From Pseudomonas putida (lineage in GTDB: Bacteria; Pseudomonadota; Gammaproteobacteria; Pseudomonadales; Pseudomonadaceae), in the NCBI RefSeq assembly GCF_001636055.1, contig NZ_CP011789.1, positions 4,464,001-4,528,000 of the forward strand: a DNA stretch of 64,000 nt, in the 5' to 3' direction. A program made the position numbers and the translations under genes. Below are positions 28,214 to 35,924 of the stretch, piece by piece (position 1 is the first letter of the stretch; the number at the start of each line of letters is the position of its first letter). Below the pieces are notes generated by a model. The model saw only the letters and a list, made by a program, of their open reading frames with translations, had not been told where the DNA came from and did no database searches.

Positions 28214-28223
28214 TTGTATACAA
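28214..28223. promoter_or_regulatory. operator-like perfect palindrome TTGTATACAA at the translation start
   Basis: This is identical to the palindrome at 13493-13502. It ends two bases before the ATG at 28226, so it occupies the ribosome-binding region; the gene lacks an obvious Shine-Dalgarno sequence. A bound protein would block transcription through it, or the sequence may simply be coincidental. Confidence 0.4.
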
Positions 28224-28225
28224 TC

Positions 28226-29794
28226 ATGACGGAAATCAATAGTCTCGGCGCACAAAGCGCATTCGCAGCGCAGGTGGCCAAGGCCAGCCTGACCGGTGAG
28301 CTGCTGCGCCTGAGTCAAGCGCAACCCGGCCTGATCCCCCCGGGCCAGACTGCCCAGGCCGAAGTGCTGAACCTGCGCCAGGTAGGCCAGGACTTCATGA
28401 TGCTGTTGCGCCTGAGCCTGCCCAACGGCAACCAGACCCAGGTGCAGGCCAGTGCCAACCAGCCCCTGCCCCCCGGCAGCCAGATCACGCTCGGCCAAGC
28501 CGATAGCAACCGCCTGGCGGTGGTTTTCCAACAGGCCAGCGCCAGCAACATCGCCACCCTCACTCAGCTCGACACCGGCAAGATACCGATCGGCACCTTG
28601 CTGCAAGGCAAGGTGCTGACCAGCCAGGCACTGCCCGGCGGCGCGGCGCAGAGCACAGCGTTCCGCTCGCTGGTGAGTCTGCTCAACAGCAGCCAGGCCG
28701 GCGCCACCCTGACCATCGACAGCCCACGTCCGTTGGCGGTCGGCAGCCTGCTCAGCGCGCTGGTGCAAGGCGACCAGTCGCTGCGCTTCGTACCCCTGAG
28801 CGGGCGCCAGGACCAACTGACCATCGCCCAGCAACTGCTGACCCAAACCAGCCGCCAGGCGTCGCTGCCAACCTTGCTCAACGCCTTGCAGCAGATCGCC
28901 AGCGCCCCCGCTGGCAACAGCGAGCTGAGCGCTACCGCCGCGCGCCTGCTGGCCAGCCTGCCAACCCCCGCACAGCTGGGCGACGCCAAGAGCATCGCCC
29001 AGGCGCTGAACAACAGTGGCGCGTTTCTCGAAGCCAAGCTGCTCGGCGGCCTTGGCGCGGGAGTGGCTCCAGACCTCAAGGCGCAACTGGTGCGCCTGGT
29101 GGCGCAAGTCTTGCCGAGCGTTCCGGGCAACCCTACATTCAATCCGGCGCTGGCCGCCACCGCCCTGGCCCAGGTCCTGCCGGGCATGGCCCGCAGCGCC
29201 CTGGGCATGCTCGACCAAGTCAGCAGCCGCCCGCAGCCCGGCACCTTCCCCCTGCCCTCACGTCTGCTGCAAAGCCTGGAAGAAAAAGGCGACCTGCAGC
29301 AACTGCTGCGCCTGGCCGCCGCCGCCATTTCGCGGGTACAAAGTCATCAACTGGCCAGCCTGCAGCAGACCGGTACCACCGAGAGCGGCAACCAGCAGAC
29401 CACCTGGCAAACCGAGATCCCCTTGCGTCACGGCCAGGAGTTCATCCCGCTGCAGGCCAAGCTGCAACGCGAGGACACCCCACGGCAACAAGCCGACTCG
29501 CAGCGCGAGCAGCGCGATCCGCTCGAGTCGTTGTGGCGCATCGACCTGGCCTTCGACCTGCCGCCGCTGGGCCCACTACAGGTCCAGGCCCAGCTCACCC
29601 AAGGCCGACTCAGCGGCCAGCTGTGGGCCGAGCGCCCGCAAACCGCCGAACTGATCGACAGCCAGCTTGGCAGCCTGCGCGAACGCCTGCTGGCACGGGG
29701 CCTGGACGTTGGCGATCTGGAATGTCACCCCGGCATCCCGCCACAAGGCCCGCGCACACGACTGGAACAACGCTGGGTGGATGAAACCGCATGA
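28226..29794 (+). CDS. FliK-like flagellar hook-length control-type protein (second copy)
   Basis: This 522-residue protein is Gln/Ala/Leu-rich and has no signal peptide. Its C-terminal region (about 415-510; LESLWRIDLAFDLPPLGPLQ, then LTQGRLSGQLWAERPQTAELI) has the form of the FliK C-terminal (Flg_hook) domain, which contacts FlhB during the export switch. It is distinct from the FliK at 50420-51814. It is preceded by a FliA-type promoter and overlaps by four bases a stand-alone FlhB C-terminal-domain gene. It may be a secondary specificity-switch protein, which is inference. The start has little ribosome-site support. Confidence 0.8.
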   Translation: MTEINSLGAQSAFAAQVAKASLTGELLRLSQAQPGLIPPGQTAQAEVLNLRQVGQDFMMLLRLSLPNGNQTQVQASANQPLPPGSQITLGQADSNRLAVVFQQASASNIATLTQLDTGKIPIGTLLQGKVLTSQALPGGAAQSTAFRSLVSLLNSSQAGATLTIDSPRPLAVGSLLSALVQGDQSLRFVPLSGRQDQLTIAQQLLTQTSRQASLPTLLNALQQIASAPAGNSELSATAARLLASLPTPAQLGDAKSIAQALNNSGAFLEAKLLGGLGAGVAPDLKAQLVRLVAQVLPSVPGNPTFNPALAATALAQVLPGMARSALGMLDQVSSRPQPGTFPLPSRLLQSLEEKGDLQQLLRLAAAAISRVQSHQLASLQQTGTTESGNQQTTWQTEIPLRHGQEFIPLQAKLQREDTPRQQADSQREQRDPLESLWRIDLAFDLPPLGPLQVQAQLTQGRLSGQLWAERPQTAELIDSQLGSLRERLLARGLDVGDLECHPGIPPQGPRTRLEQRWVDETA

Positions 29795-30117
29795 GCAACA
29801 AAGCCCCCCGCCAGGCCATTGCCCTGAGCTACGACGGTGATCAGGCGCCCACCCTGAGCGCCAAGGGTGAGGACGAACTGGCCGAAGCCATCCTCGCCCT
29901 GGCCCGCGAACACGAAGTGCCGATCTACGAGAACGCCGAACTGGTGAGCCTGCTGGCACGCCTGGAGCTGGGTGAGCAGATCCCCGAAGCGCTGTACCTG
30001 ACTATCGCCGAAATCATTGCCTTCGCCTGGCAACTGCGCGGCAAGGTACCGGAGAACTTCGACGACTCGGCGCCAGGCGAGCGTGACATCACCCCTGGCA
30101 ACCCGCTGCTGCCTTAG
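29791..30117 (+). CDS. stand-alone FlhB cytoplasmic-domain protein (FlhX-like; EscU/YscU family)
   Basis: The 108-residue soluble protein aligns by eye with the part of FlhB after its autocleavage site. It has PRQAIALSYDGD where FlhB has PTHYAVALKYDP, then AREHEVPIYENAELVSLLARLELGEQIPEALYLTIAEIIAFAW where FlhB has the matching helix pattern. It lacks the membrane part and the Asn-Pro-Thr-His cleavage motif, so it mimics the cleaved C-terminal fragment. Comparable stand-alone proteins (FlhX) are known in other flagellates and can partly replace that fragment. It is co-translated with the FliK-like gene. Confidence 0.85.
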   Translation: MSNKAPRQAIALSYDGDQAPTLSAKGEDELAEAILALAREHEVPIYENAELVSLLARLELGEQIPEALYLTIAEIIAFAWQLRGKVPENFDDSAPGERDITPGNPLLP

Positions 30118-30434
30118 AGCCATTGAGCTATCCGGTGCTGGGACACCTATATCTAACAGCCGGTTTCTATCGCCATATCGCCCGGCTCAGACGGATGACC
30201 GGGCCTGCCGCTGTTGAATACGCTGCGCGAGATAAACAACCTGTGTGGTATCCAGCGCATCAACTCATGGCTGTTCGTTGACCTGGCACAGGCACTACGG
30301 CTGATGGACGAGCTGTTACCGCCAGCACCAGTGGTACGGGTCGGCGGCAGCCAATCCTGGCTGAGGGAATGAGGGGAGAAACGGGGCCGCAAAGCGACCC
30401 GCGATGACAAGCTCGAATAAGTGCCGTTCGACAC
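30118..30434. other. 317-base gap between convergent genes, with a possible gene remnant
   Basis: No convincing gene, terminator or REP is seen. The plus-strand frame 30214-30372 reads 52 codons (NTLREINNLCGIQRINSWLF, then a leucine-rich stretch, ending SWLRE) with normal-looking codon use. It has no ATG and no ribosome site, so it may be the tail of a decayed gene. I could not match it to a family. Confidence 0.4.
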
Positions 30435-30830
30435 TCAGTCGCGCCGATGCAACTTGCTCATCAACTCCGCCTCGGCCTGGGTCAGCCCGCAGCTTTCAGT
30501 GAGTTCGGACACGCTTGCGCCCATCCCCACCAACTTGGCCGCCTGGGAGAAGGTGACATTGTTGGGGTCGCGCTGCTCCAGTTGCAGGAGCCTGTCAGGC
30601 AGCGGCGCGACCGCCGCGCGCAGTTCATGGATGGCTTCCCCCATGCGCACGGTGACGTTCTGGTAGTCATCCAGGCGTTTGGCCAGGTCCCTGATGCGCT
30701 GGTCACGCAGCGCATCGCCCTGGGCCTGCTGACTGGCCAGCTCGCGCTGGCGCTTGCTGTAGTTGAGGAAGAACCACAGGCTCAGCGCCCACAACAGCGC
30801 CAGGAGGATTACCGCAGCCTCGAAGATCAC
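30435..30830 (-). CDS. DUF2802 family membrane protein
   Basis: The 131-residue protein has one N-terminal helix (about 4-23), then a predicted coiled coil (about 25-80, SKRQRELASQQAQGDALRDQ onward) and a C-terminal domain (VTFSQAAKLVGMGASVSELT) with a helix-turn-helix-like shape. This family is regularly the last gene after cheW in Pseudomonas chemotaxis operons. Its role is unknown; association with the polar array is inference from position. It starts one base after the cheW stop. Confidence 0.88.
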   Translation of the reverse strand: MIFEAAVILLALLWALSLWFFLNYSKRQRELASQQAQGDALRDQRIRDLAKRLDDYQNVTVRMGEAIHELRAAVAPLPDRLLQLEQRDPNNVTFSQAAKLVGMGASVSELTESCGLTQAEAELMSKLHRRD

Positions 30831-30831
30831 C

Positions 30832-31311
30832 TCAGATGTTCTCCAGCTCCGACCACTCTTCCTCGGTCATCATCTTATCCAGCTCGACCAGGATCAGCAG
30901 CTCGCCGTTCTTGTTGCACACGCCCTGGATGAACTTGGCCGACTCTTCGTTACCGACGTTCGGCGCAGTCTCGATCTCCGACTGACGCAGATAGACCACT
31001 TCGGCCACGCTGTCGACCAGGATGCCGACCACCTGCTTGTCCGCCTCGATGATCACGATACGGGTGTTGTCGGTGACGTCCGAGGGCATCAGGCCGAAAC
31101 GCTGGCGGGTGTCGATCACGGTGACCACGTTGCCGCGCAGGTTGATGATACCGAGCACATAGCTCGGCGCACCCGGCACTGGAGCGATTTCGGTATAGCG
31201 CAGGACTTCCTGCACCTGCATGACGTTGATGCCGTAGGACTCGTTGTCCAGACGGAAGGTGACCCACTGCAGGATCGGATCTTCGGAACCTTGTGCAGAC
31301 GACTTTTTCAT
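30832..31311 (-). CDS. cheW: chemotaxis coupling protein CheW
   Basis: CheW links receptors to CheA in the signalling array. The 159-residue product is a single CheW domain (about 13-150; LQWVTFRLDNESYGINVMQV, then GIINLRGNVVTVIDTR). The length matches the pseudomonad CheW. ATG 31311 begins the conserved MKKSSAQGSEDPILQW segment. Confidence 0.96.
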   Translation of the reverse strand: MKKSSAQGSEDPILQWVTFRLDNESYGINVMQVQEVLRYTEIAPVPGAPSYVLGIINLRGNVVTVIDTRQRFGLMPSDVTDNTRIVIIEADKQVVGILVDSVAEVVYLRQSEIETAPNVGNEESAKFIQGVCNKNGELLILVELDKMMTEEEWSELENI

Positions 31312-31379
31312 TCCCCTAGCCCTCTTGTACCGCCGTTGGCGGTGTGCTCGTTGAGGCCGCGGCAGATGCGGCGCCCATG

Positions 31380-32279
31380 TCAGTTGTGTTTGGTATTCAG
31401 CTGCTTGACCGCACCACTGGCGATCAGCTCGGCCAGCTCGGCGACGTCGAGCAAGGCGCACATGTGTTCGATCACCGTGCCTGCCAGCCACGGGCGTTGG
31501 CCACGCTGGCTGCGCCACTTGATCTCGGCCGGGTCCAGGCGCAGCGAGCGGCTGACCTGATGCACCGCCAGTCCCCACTCGTAGCCCTGCACGGAAATCA
31601 CGTACTGCAAGCCTTGGCGGAAATCCTCGCGGTAGCGGTCAGGCATGACCCAGCGTGCGGTGTCCAGCACCTTCAGGTTGCCGGCCTGGCAACTGAGGAT
31701 GCCGAGGAACCAGTCCGGTTGGCCGAACAGCGGCGTGAGCTCCTGGCCGGCCAGGCTGTAGATCGACCCCAGGCACACCAGCGGCACCGCCAGGGTCAGC
31801 CCGGCGACGTCGAACAGCAGGCATTCGAAAGGCTCCGCTGCCCAGGCCGGACGCCCGTCGACGGTAGCCGGCGGCACCGGTGCAGCAGGTGACGGCAGGT
31901 GGACTTCGACCAGCGGGGCGACCGGCTCTATGGCTTGGGTCTGGGTCAGCACCGGAATCGAAGCCTCGGCCAGCACTTGCTCTTCGACCACGCTGACCAC
32001 CGGCTCCACCGGCGGCAGCAGCGTCGGCAGGATCCTGGGCGCAGGCTCGGCAAAGGGTTTGAGCGCCACCACCGACTCAGGCTGGCGGACGGCATCGCGG
32101 GCTTGTTCTTCACGAACCGCAGCGGCGAATTCGTCGCTGGGCTCGGCTGCCTGTGGCTGCACTGTCGGCAGCGGCGCCTCAGGCACTTCAACCGGCTCGG
32201 TGGCTTCCTGCAGCAGGCCGTCGAGGTACGACTGCAGGGCCAGTTGCGGCTTGCTGGTGATCTGCGGAGCGCGGTTCAT
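31380..32279 (-). CDS. parP: CheW-domain array localisation protein ParP
   Basis: The 299-residue protein has a long Pro/Glu/Val-rich N-terminal part (about 20-150) and a C-terminal CheW-like domain (about 150-290; FECLLFDVAGLTLAVPLVCL). ParP proteins connect CheA arrays with the polar ATPase ParC and prevent array dissociation, with the variable linker reaching ParC. Its start overlaps the parC stop by one base (TGATG), supporting the pairing. The name is assigned by architecture and neighbour. Confidence 0.88.
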   Translation of the reverse strand: MNRAPQITSKPQLALQSYLDGLLQEATEPVEVPEAPLPTVQPQAAEPSDEFAAAVREEQARDAVRQPESVVALKPFAEPAPRILPTLLPPVEPVVSVVEEQVLAEASIPVLTQTQAIEPVAPLVEVHLPSPAAPVPPATVDGRPAWAAEPFECLLFDVAGLTLAVPLVCLGSIYSLAGQELTPLFGQPDWFLGILSCQAGNLKVLDTARWVMPDRYREDFRQGLQYVISVQGYEWGLAVHQVSRSLRLDPAEIKWRSQRGQRPWLAGTVIEHMCALLDVAELAELIASGAVKQLNTKHN

Positions 32280-33067
32280 CAGGCCACCTGCAATGCGTTG
32301 CGGTAGGTCAGCAGGTGCTTGAGCAGCGCCCGGTAGGCGATCACACCGCGGCTCTTGCCGTCGAACTGCGAGGGCGTGACGCCGTTGCGGCTGGCATCGC
32401 GCAGGCGCGTGTCGACCGGAATGTAACCCTGCCAGACCTGCTCGCCGTAGGTGTCGCGCAGCACTTTGAGCGTGCCGAGCGAGGCCTGGGTACGGCGGTC
32501 GAACAGGGTCGGGACGATCTGGAAGGGTAGCGCCTGCTTGCGTGAGCGGTTGATCATCGCCAGGGTGCCGACCATCCGCTCCAGGCCCTTGACCGCGAGG
32601 AACTCGGTCTGCACCGGGATCACCAGTTGTTGGCTGGCCGCCAGGGCGTTGACCATCAGCACACCCAGCAAGGGCGGGCTGTCGATCAGGGCAAAGTCGA
32701 AATCCTGCCACAGCTGCGCCAGACTCTTGGCGATTACCAGGCCCAGGCCATTCTGGCCCGGCGACTGGCGCTCCAGCACCGCCAGTGCAGTGCTCGAGGG
32801 CAGCAACGAGATACGCTCATGGCTGGTCGGCAGCAGCAACTGCCCCGGCAGCCCTTCGGGCACCACGCCCTTGTGCAGGAACAGGTCGTAGCAGCTGTGC
32901 TCCAGGGCGTCGGGATTGTGCCCGAAATAGCTGGTCATCGAGCCGTGCGGGTCGAGGTCGACGACGACCACGCGCTTGCCCGCCTCGGCCAGCAGGCCGG
33001 CCAGGGCGATGGTGGTGGTGGTCTTGCCGACGCCACCTTTTTGATTGGCTACTGCCCAGACTCTCAT
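32279..33067 (-). CDS. parC: ParA-family polar chemotaxis positioning ATPase ParC
   Basis: The 262-residue MinD/ParA ATPase has the deviant Walker A motif KGGVGKTTT at 10-18, Walker B-type DFALIDSPPLLGVL, and VVVDLDPHGSMT. No ParB gene follows; instead it sits between motD and parP. This matches ParC, which recruits chemotaxis arrays to the cell pole, and not chromosome or plasmid ParA. It ensures array inheritance at division. Confidence 0.92.
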   Translation of the reverse strand: MRVWAVANQKGGVGKTTTTIALAGLLAEAGKRVVVVDLDPHGSMTSYFGHNPDALEHSCYDLFLHKGVVPEGLPGQLLLPTSHERISLLPSSTALAVLERQSPGQNGLGLVIAKSLAQLWQDFDFALIDSPPLLGVLMVNALAASQQLVIPVQTEFLAVKGLERMVGTLAMINRSRKQALPFQIVPTLFDRRTQASLGTLKVLRDTYGEQVWQGYIPVDTRLRDASRNGVTPSQFDGKSRGVIAYRALLKHLLTYRNALQVA

Positions 33068-33117
33068 CGTGCGTTGCTTCCTCCCAGCATGGGCGAAATG
33101 TCCCGCCGGGAACGGTT

Positions 33118-34005
33118 CTATAGATTCGGTGACGGAGATTTGACGGGATTGCTCCCGACCGTCGTGGCTGGCGTAGCTGGTGCACTTTGTGTGCCAGCAC
33201 GGCGCAACGCTGCGTCCGGGGTGGCGTTGGCGCTGCCGGAGCCCGTCAGGCTGCGGCGCACTTCGAGATTGCGCGAAATCACCAGCACCACGCGACGATT
33301 GCGCGCCCGGCCATCGGCGGTATCGTTGCTGGCGACCGGTTGATACTCGCCGTAACCCACCGAGGCCATGCGCGCCGGGCTCACCCCTTCCATTGCCAGC
33401 AAGCGCACGATGCTCGCCGCGCGCGCCGACGACAACTCCCAGTTGGTCGGGTACTGGGCAGTGCGGATCGGCAGATTGTCGGTGAAGCCTTCGACATGCA
33501 CCGGGTTGGCGAACGGCTTGAGGATCCGGGCCACCTTCTCGATGATCTCGAAGGCGATGTCGCTTGGCATGGCATCGCCGCTGCCGAACAACAATGCCGA
33601 GTTGAGTTCGATCTCCACCCACAGCTCATTGCCAAGCACGGTCATCTGGTTCGACTTGATCAAGTCGCCGAAGGCATCGGCCACCTGGTCGGTGATGGTC
33701 TTGAGCGGGTCGACGCTGGTCTGTCCCAGGCCTGCATCGACCTGGTCACTGTCCTTGATCAGGGGTTCTGCCGGCTTGATCGTCAGCGGGCGCTCATCGC
33801 CGATCGGGATCGGCTTGAGGCTGCGCTCGGGGTCGTTGAACACTCCGATCAGCGCCTGGGAAATGACCTTGTACTTGCCCTCGTTGATCGAGGAAATCGA
33901 ATACATCACCACGAAAAAGGCGAACAGCAAGGTGATGAAGTCGGCGTACGAGACCAGCCAGCGCTCGTGGTTCTCATGCTCCTCGGTATGGCGACGACGA
34001 CGCAT
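33118..34005 (-). CDS. motD: flagellar stator protein MotD (MotB family)
   Basis: MotD is the peptidoglycan-binding stator subunit of the second pseudomonad stator MotCD. The 295-residue product has one helix with the proton-path aspartate (SYADFITLLFAFFVVMYS, about 19-36), a plug/linker region and an OmpA-like domain (about 150-245) with NWELSSARAASIVRLL. An unusual Ser/Ala/Pro-rich tail of about 40 residues follows. Confidence 0.95.
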   Translation of the reverse strand: MRRRRHTEEHENHERWLVSYADFITLLFAFFVVMYSISSINEGKYKVISQALIGVFNDPERSLKPIPIGDERPLTIKPAEPLIKDSDQVDAGLGQTSVDPLKTITDQVADAFGDLIKSNQMTVLGNELWVEIELNSALLFGSGDAMPSDIAFEIIEKVARILKPFANPVHVEGFTDNLPIRTAQYPTNWELSSARAASIVRLLAMEGVSPARMASVGYGEYQPVASNDTADGRARNRRVVLVISRNLEVRRSLTGSGSANATPDAALRRAGTQSAPATPATTVGSNPVKSPSPNL

Positions 34006-34008
34006 GGC

Positions 34009-34749
34009 TTACTCCATGAAGCCTTGCAGCTTCAGCTCGATCGAGCGTGGGTTCTCGCCTTCGGCGATCGACAGCAGCCCCTCGAGCAGCATCTCGCGGT
34101 AACGCGACTGGCGCATGACGATGGCCTTGAGCTTGTTGGCCACCGGCAGCAGGATCAGGTTGGCACTGGCCACACCATAGATGGTGGCGACGAAGGCCAC
34201 GGCGATGCCGTTACCCAGTTGCGACGGATCGGCCAGGTTGCCCATCACATGGATCAAGCCCATCACCGCACCGATGATACCGATGGTCGGCGCGTAGCCG
34301 CCCATGCTCTCGAAGACCTTGGCAGCCTGGATGTCACGGCTCTCCTGGGTGAGGAAGTCGACCTCGAGAATGCTGCGGATCGACTCAGGCTCCGCGCCGT
34401 CGACCAGCAACTGCAAACCTTTGCGTGCGTATGGGTCCGGTTCGGCATCGGCGACGCCCTCCAGCCCCAGCAGGCCTTCCTTGCGCGCAGTCAGGCTCCA
34501 GTTGACGACACGATCGATGCCGCCAGCCAGGTCGACCCGAGGCGGGAAGAAAATCCAGCGCAGGATCTGCAACGCACGCTTGAACGCCGACAGCGGCGAC
34601 TGCAGCAGCGCCGCGGCCAGGGTGCCGCCGATGACGATCAGCCCGGCAGGGCCGTTGAGCAGCGCACCGACGTGTCCGCCTTCGAGGAAGTTGCCGCCGA
34701 CGATGGCGACGAACGCCAGGATCAGGCCGATAAGGCTAAGAACATCCAT
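34009..34749 (-). CDS. motC: flagellar stator protein MotC (MotA family)
   Basis: The 246-residue inner-membrane protein has four helices and the MotA signature GGYAPTIGIIGAVMGLIHVM at about 149-168. With MotD it forms the proton-driven stator used under high load and for swarming in Pseudomonas. Its start overlaps the cheB stop by one base and it lies three bases ahead of motD. Confidence 0.95.
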   Translation of the reverse strand: MDVLSLIGLILAFVAIVGGNFLEGGHVGALLNGPAGLIVIGGTLAAALLQSPLSAFKRALQILRWIFFPPRVDLAGGIDRVVNWSLTARKEGLLGLEGVADAEPDPYARKGLQLLVDGAEPESIRSILEVDFLTQESRDIQAAKVFESMGGYAPTIGIIGAVMGLIHVMGNLADPSQLGNGIAVAFVATIYGVASANLILLPVANKLKAIVMRQSRYREMLLEGLLSIAEGENPRSIELKLQGFME

Positions 34750-35879
34750 CAGACACAGGCCTCTACCAGGTGCTTGCCGATCTCGTCCAGGCTGTACACG
34801 GCGTCGGCCAGGTTGGCTTTGACGATCGCCATGGGCATGCCGTAGATCACGCAGCTTGCCTCGTCCTGGGCCCATACGGTGCTGCCGCCCTGCTTGAGCA
34901 GGCGAGCACCTTCGCGTCCGTCGGCACCCATGCCGGTCAGCACGACCGACAGCACCTTGTCACCGTAGGTCTTGGCCGCCGAGCCGAAGGTGATGTCCAC
35001 GCAGGGTTTGTAGTTCAGGCGTTCGTCACCCGGCAGGATCTTCACCGTGCCACGGCCATCGACCATCATCTGCTTGCCTCCCGGGGCCAGCAGCGCAAGG
35101 CCTGGACGCAGCACATCACCGTCCTCGGCCTCCTTGACGCTGATCTTGCACAGCTTGTCGAGGCGCTCGGCAAAGGCCTTGGTGAACGCCGCAGGCATGT
35201 GCTGAATCAGCACGATGGGGGCCGGGAAGTTGGCGGGCAGTTGCGTCAGCACCCGCTGCAGGGCCACCGGGCCGCCTGTGGAGGTGCCGATGGCCACCAG
35301 CTTGTAGGGCTTGCGCTTGGGCGCCGGCGAATGGCTGGCGGCAGGCGCAACGCTGCGTACCGGCGCCGCAGGGCGTGTCGGTGCAGCGCTGCCCAAGGTG
35401 CTGGCCGGGGCGTGGCTGGTGCTCGACGCAGCGCTGGCAACCGGGCTTGGCGCGTGGCTGGCGAAGCTGCTGAAACGGCGATTGCTGCGCGAGATGGTAT
35501 GGACCTTCTCGCACAGCATCTGCTTGACCTTCTCGGGGTTGCGCGAAATATCCTCGAAGTTCTTCGGCAGGTAGTCGACCGCCCCTGCGTCCAGCGCATC
35601 GAGGGTGACACGCGCACCTTCGTGGGTGAGCGAAGAGAACATCAGGACCGGTGTCGGGCAGCGCTGCATGATGTGCCGCACGGCGGTAATGCCGTCCATC
35701 ATCGGCATCTCGTAGTCCATGGTGATCACGTCAGGCTTGAGCGCCAGCGCCTGATCGATCGCTTCCTTGCCGTTGGTCGCGGTGCCGACCACCTGGATGG
35801 TCGGGTCCGCCGAGAGGATTTCCGAGACACGGCGGCGGAAGAAACCGGAATCATCCACCACCAGGACCTTGACTGCCAT
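34749..35879 (-). CDS. cheB: chemotaxis protein-glutamate methylesterase CheB
   Basis: CheB removes methyl groups from receptors for adaptation. The 376-residue product has a receiver domain (1-120, phosphorylation site D55 in MDYEMP), a long Ala/Pro/Ser-rich linker (about 140-190) and the esterase domain with catalytic S200 (GTSTGGP), H227 (LIQHMP) and a later Asp in GMGADG. The ATG at 35879 has GGAG five bases ahead. Confidence 0.96.
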   Translation of the reverse strand: MAVKVLVVDDSGFFRRRVSEILSADPTIQVVGTATNGKEAIDQALALKPDVITMDYEMPMMDGITAVRHIMQRCPTPVLMFSSLTHEGARVTLDALDAGAVDYLPKNFEDISRNPEKVKQMLCEKVHTISRSNRRFSSFASHAPSPVASAASSTSHAPASTLGSAAPTRPAAPVRSVAPAASHSPAPKRKPYKLVAIGTSTGGPVALQRVLTQLPANFPAPIVLIQHMPAAFTKAFAERLDKLCKISVKEAEDGDVLRPGLALLAPGGKQMMVDGRGTVKILPGDERLNYKPCVDITFGSAAKTYGDKVLSVVLTGMGADGREGARLLKQGGSTVWAQDEASCVIYGMPMAIVKANLADAVYSLDEIGKHLVEACV

Positions 35880-35924
35880 AAACACTCCGTTAGGCGGCGC
35901 AACCGCCAGGTCGCGCCGCCGAAA

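Noticed and set aside
30153..30434. 93-codon minus-strand frame in the gap before DUF2802
   Set aside because: It is Ser/Arg/Pro-rich without ribosome site or motif, and its codon pattern looks like an antisense shadow.
32279..33067. Plasmid or chromosome partition system suggested by the ParA-like protein
   Set aside because: There is no ParB gene or parS cluster. The gene sits between motD and a CheW-domain protein, which fits the chemotaxis protein ParC.
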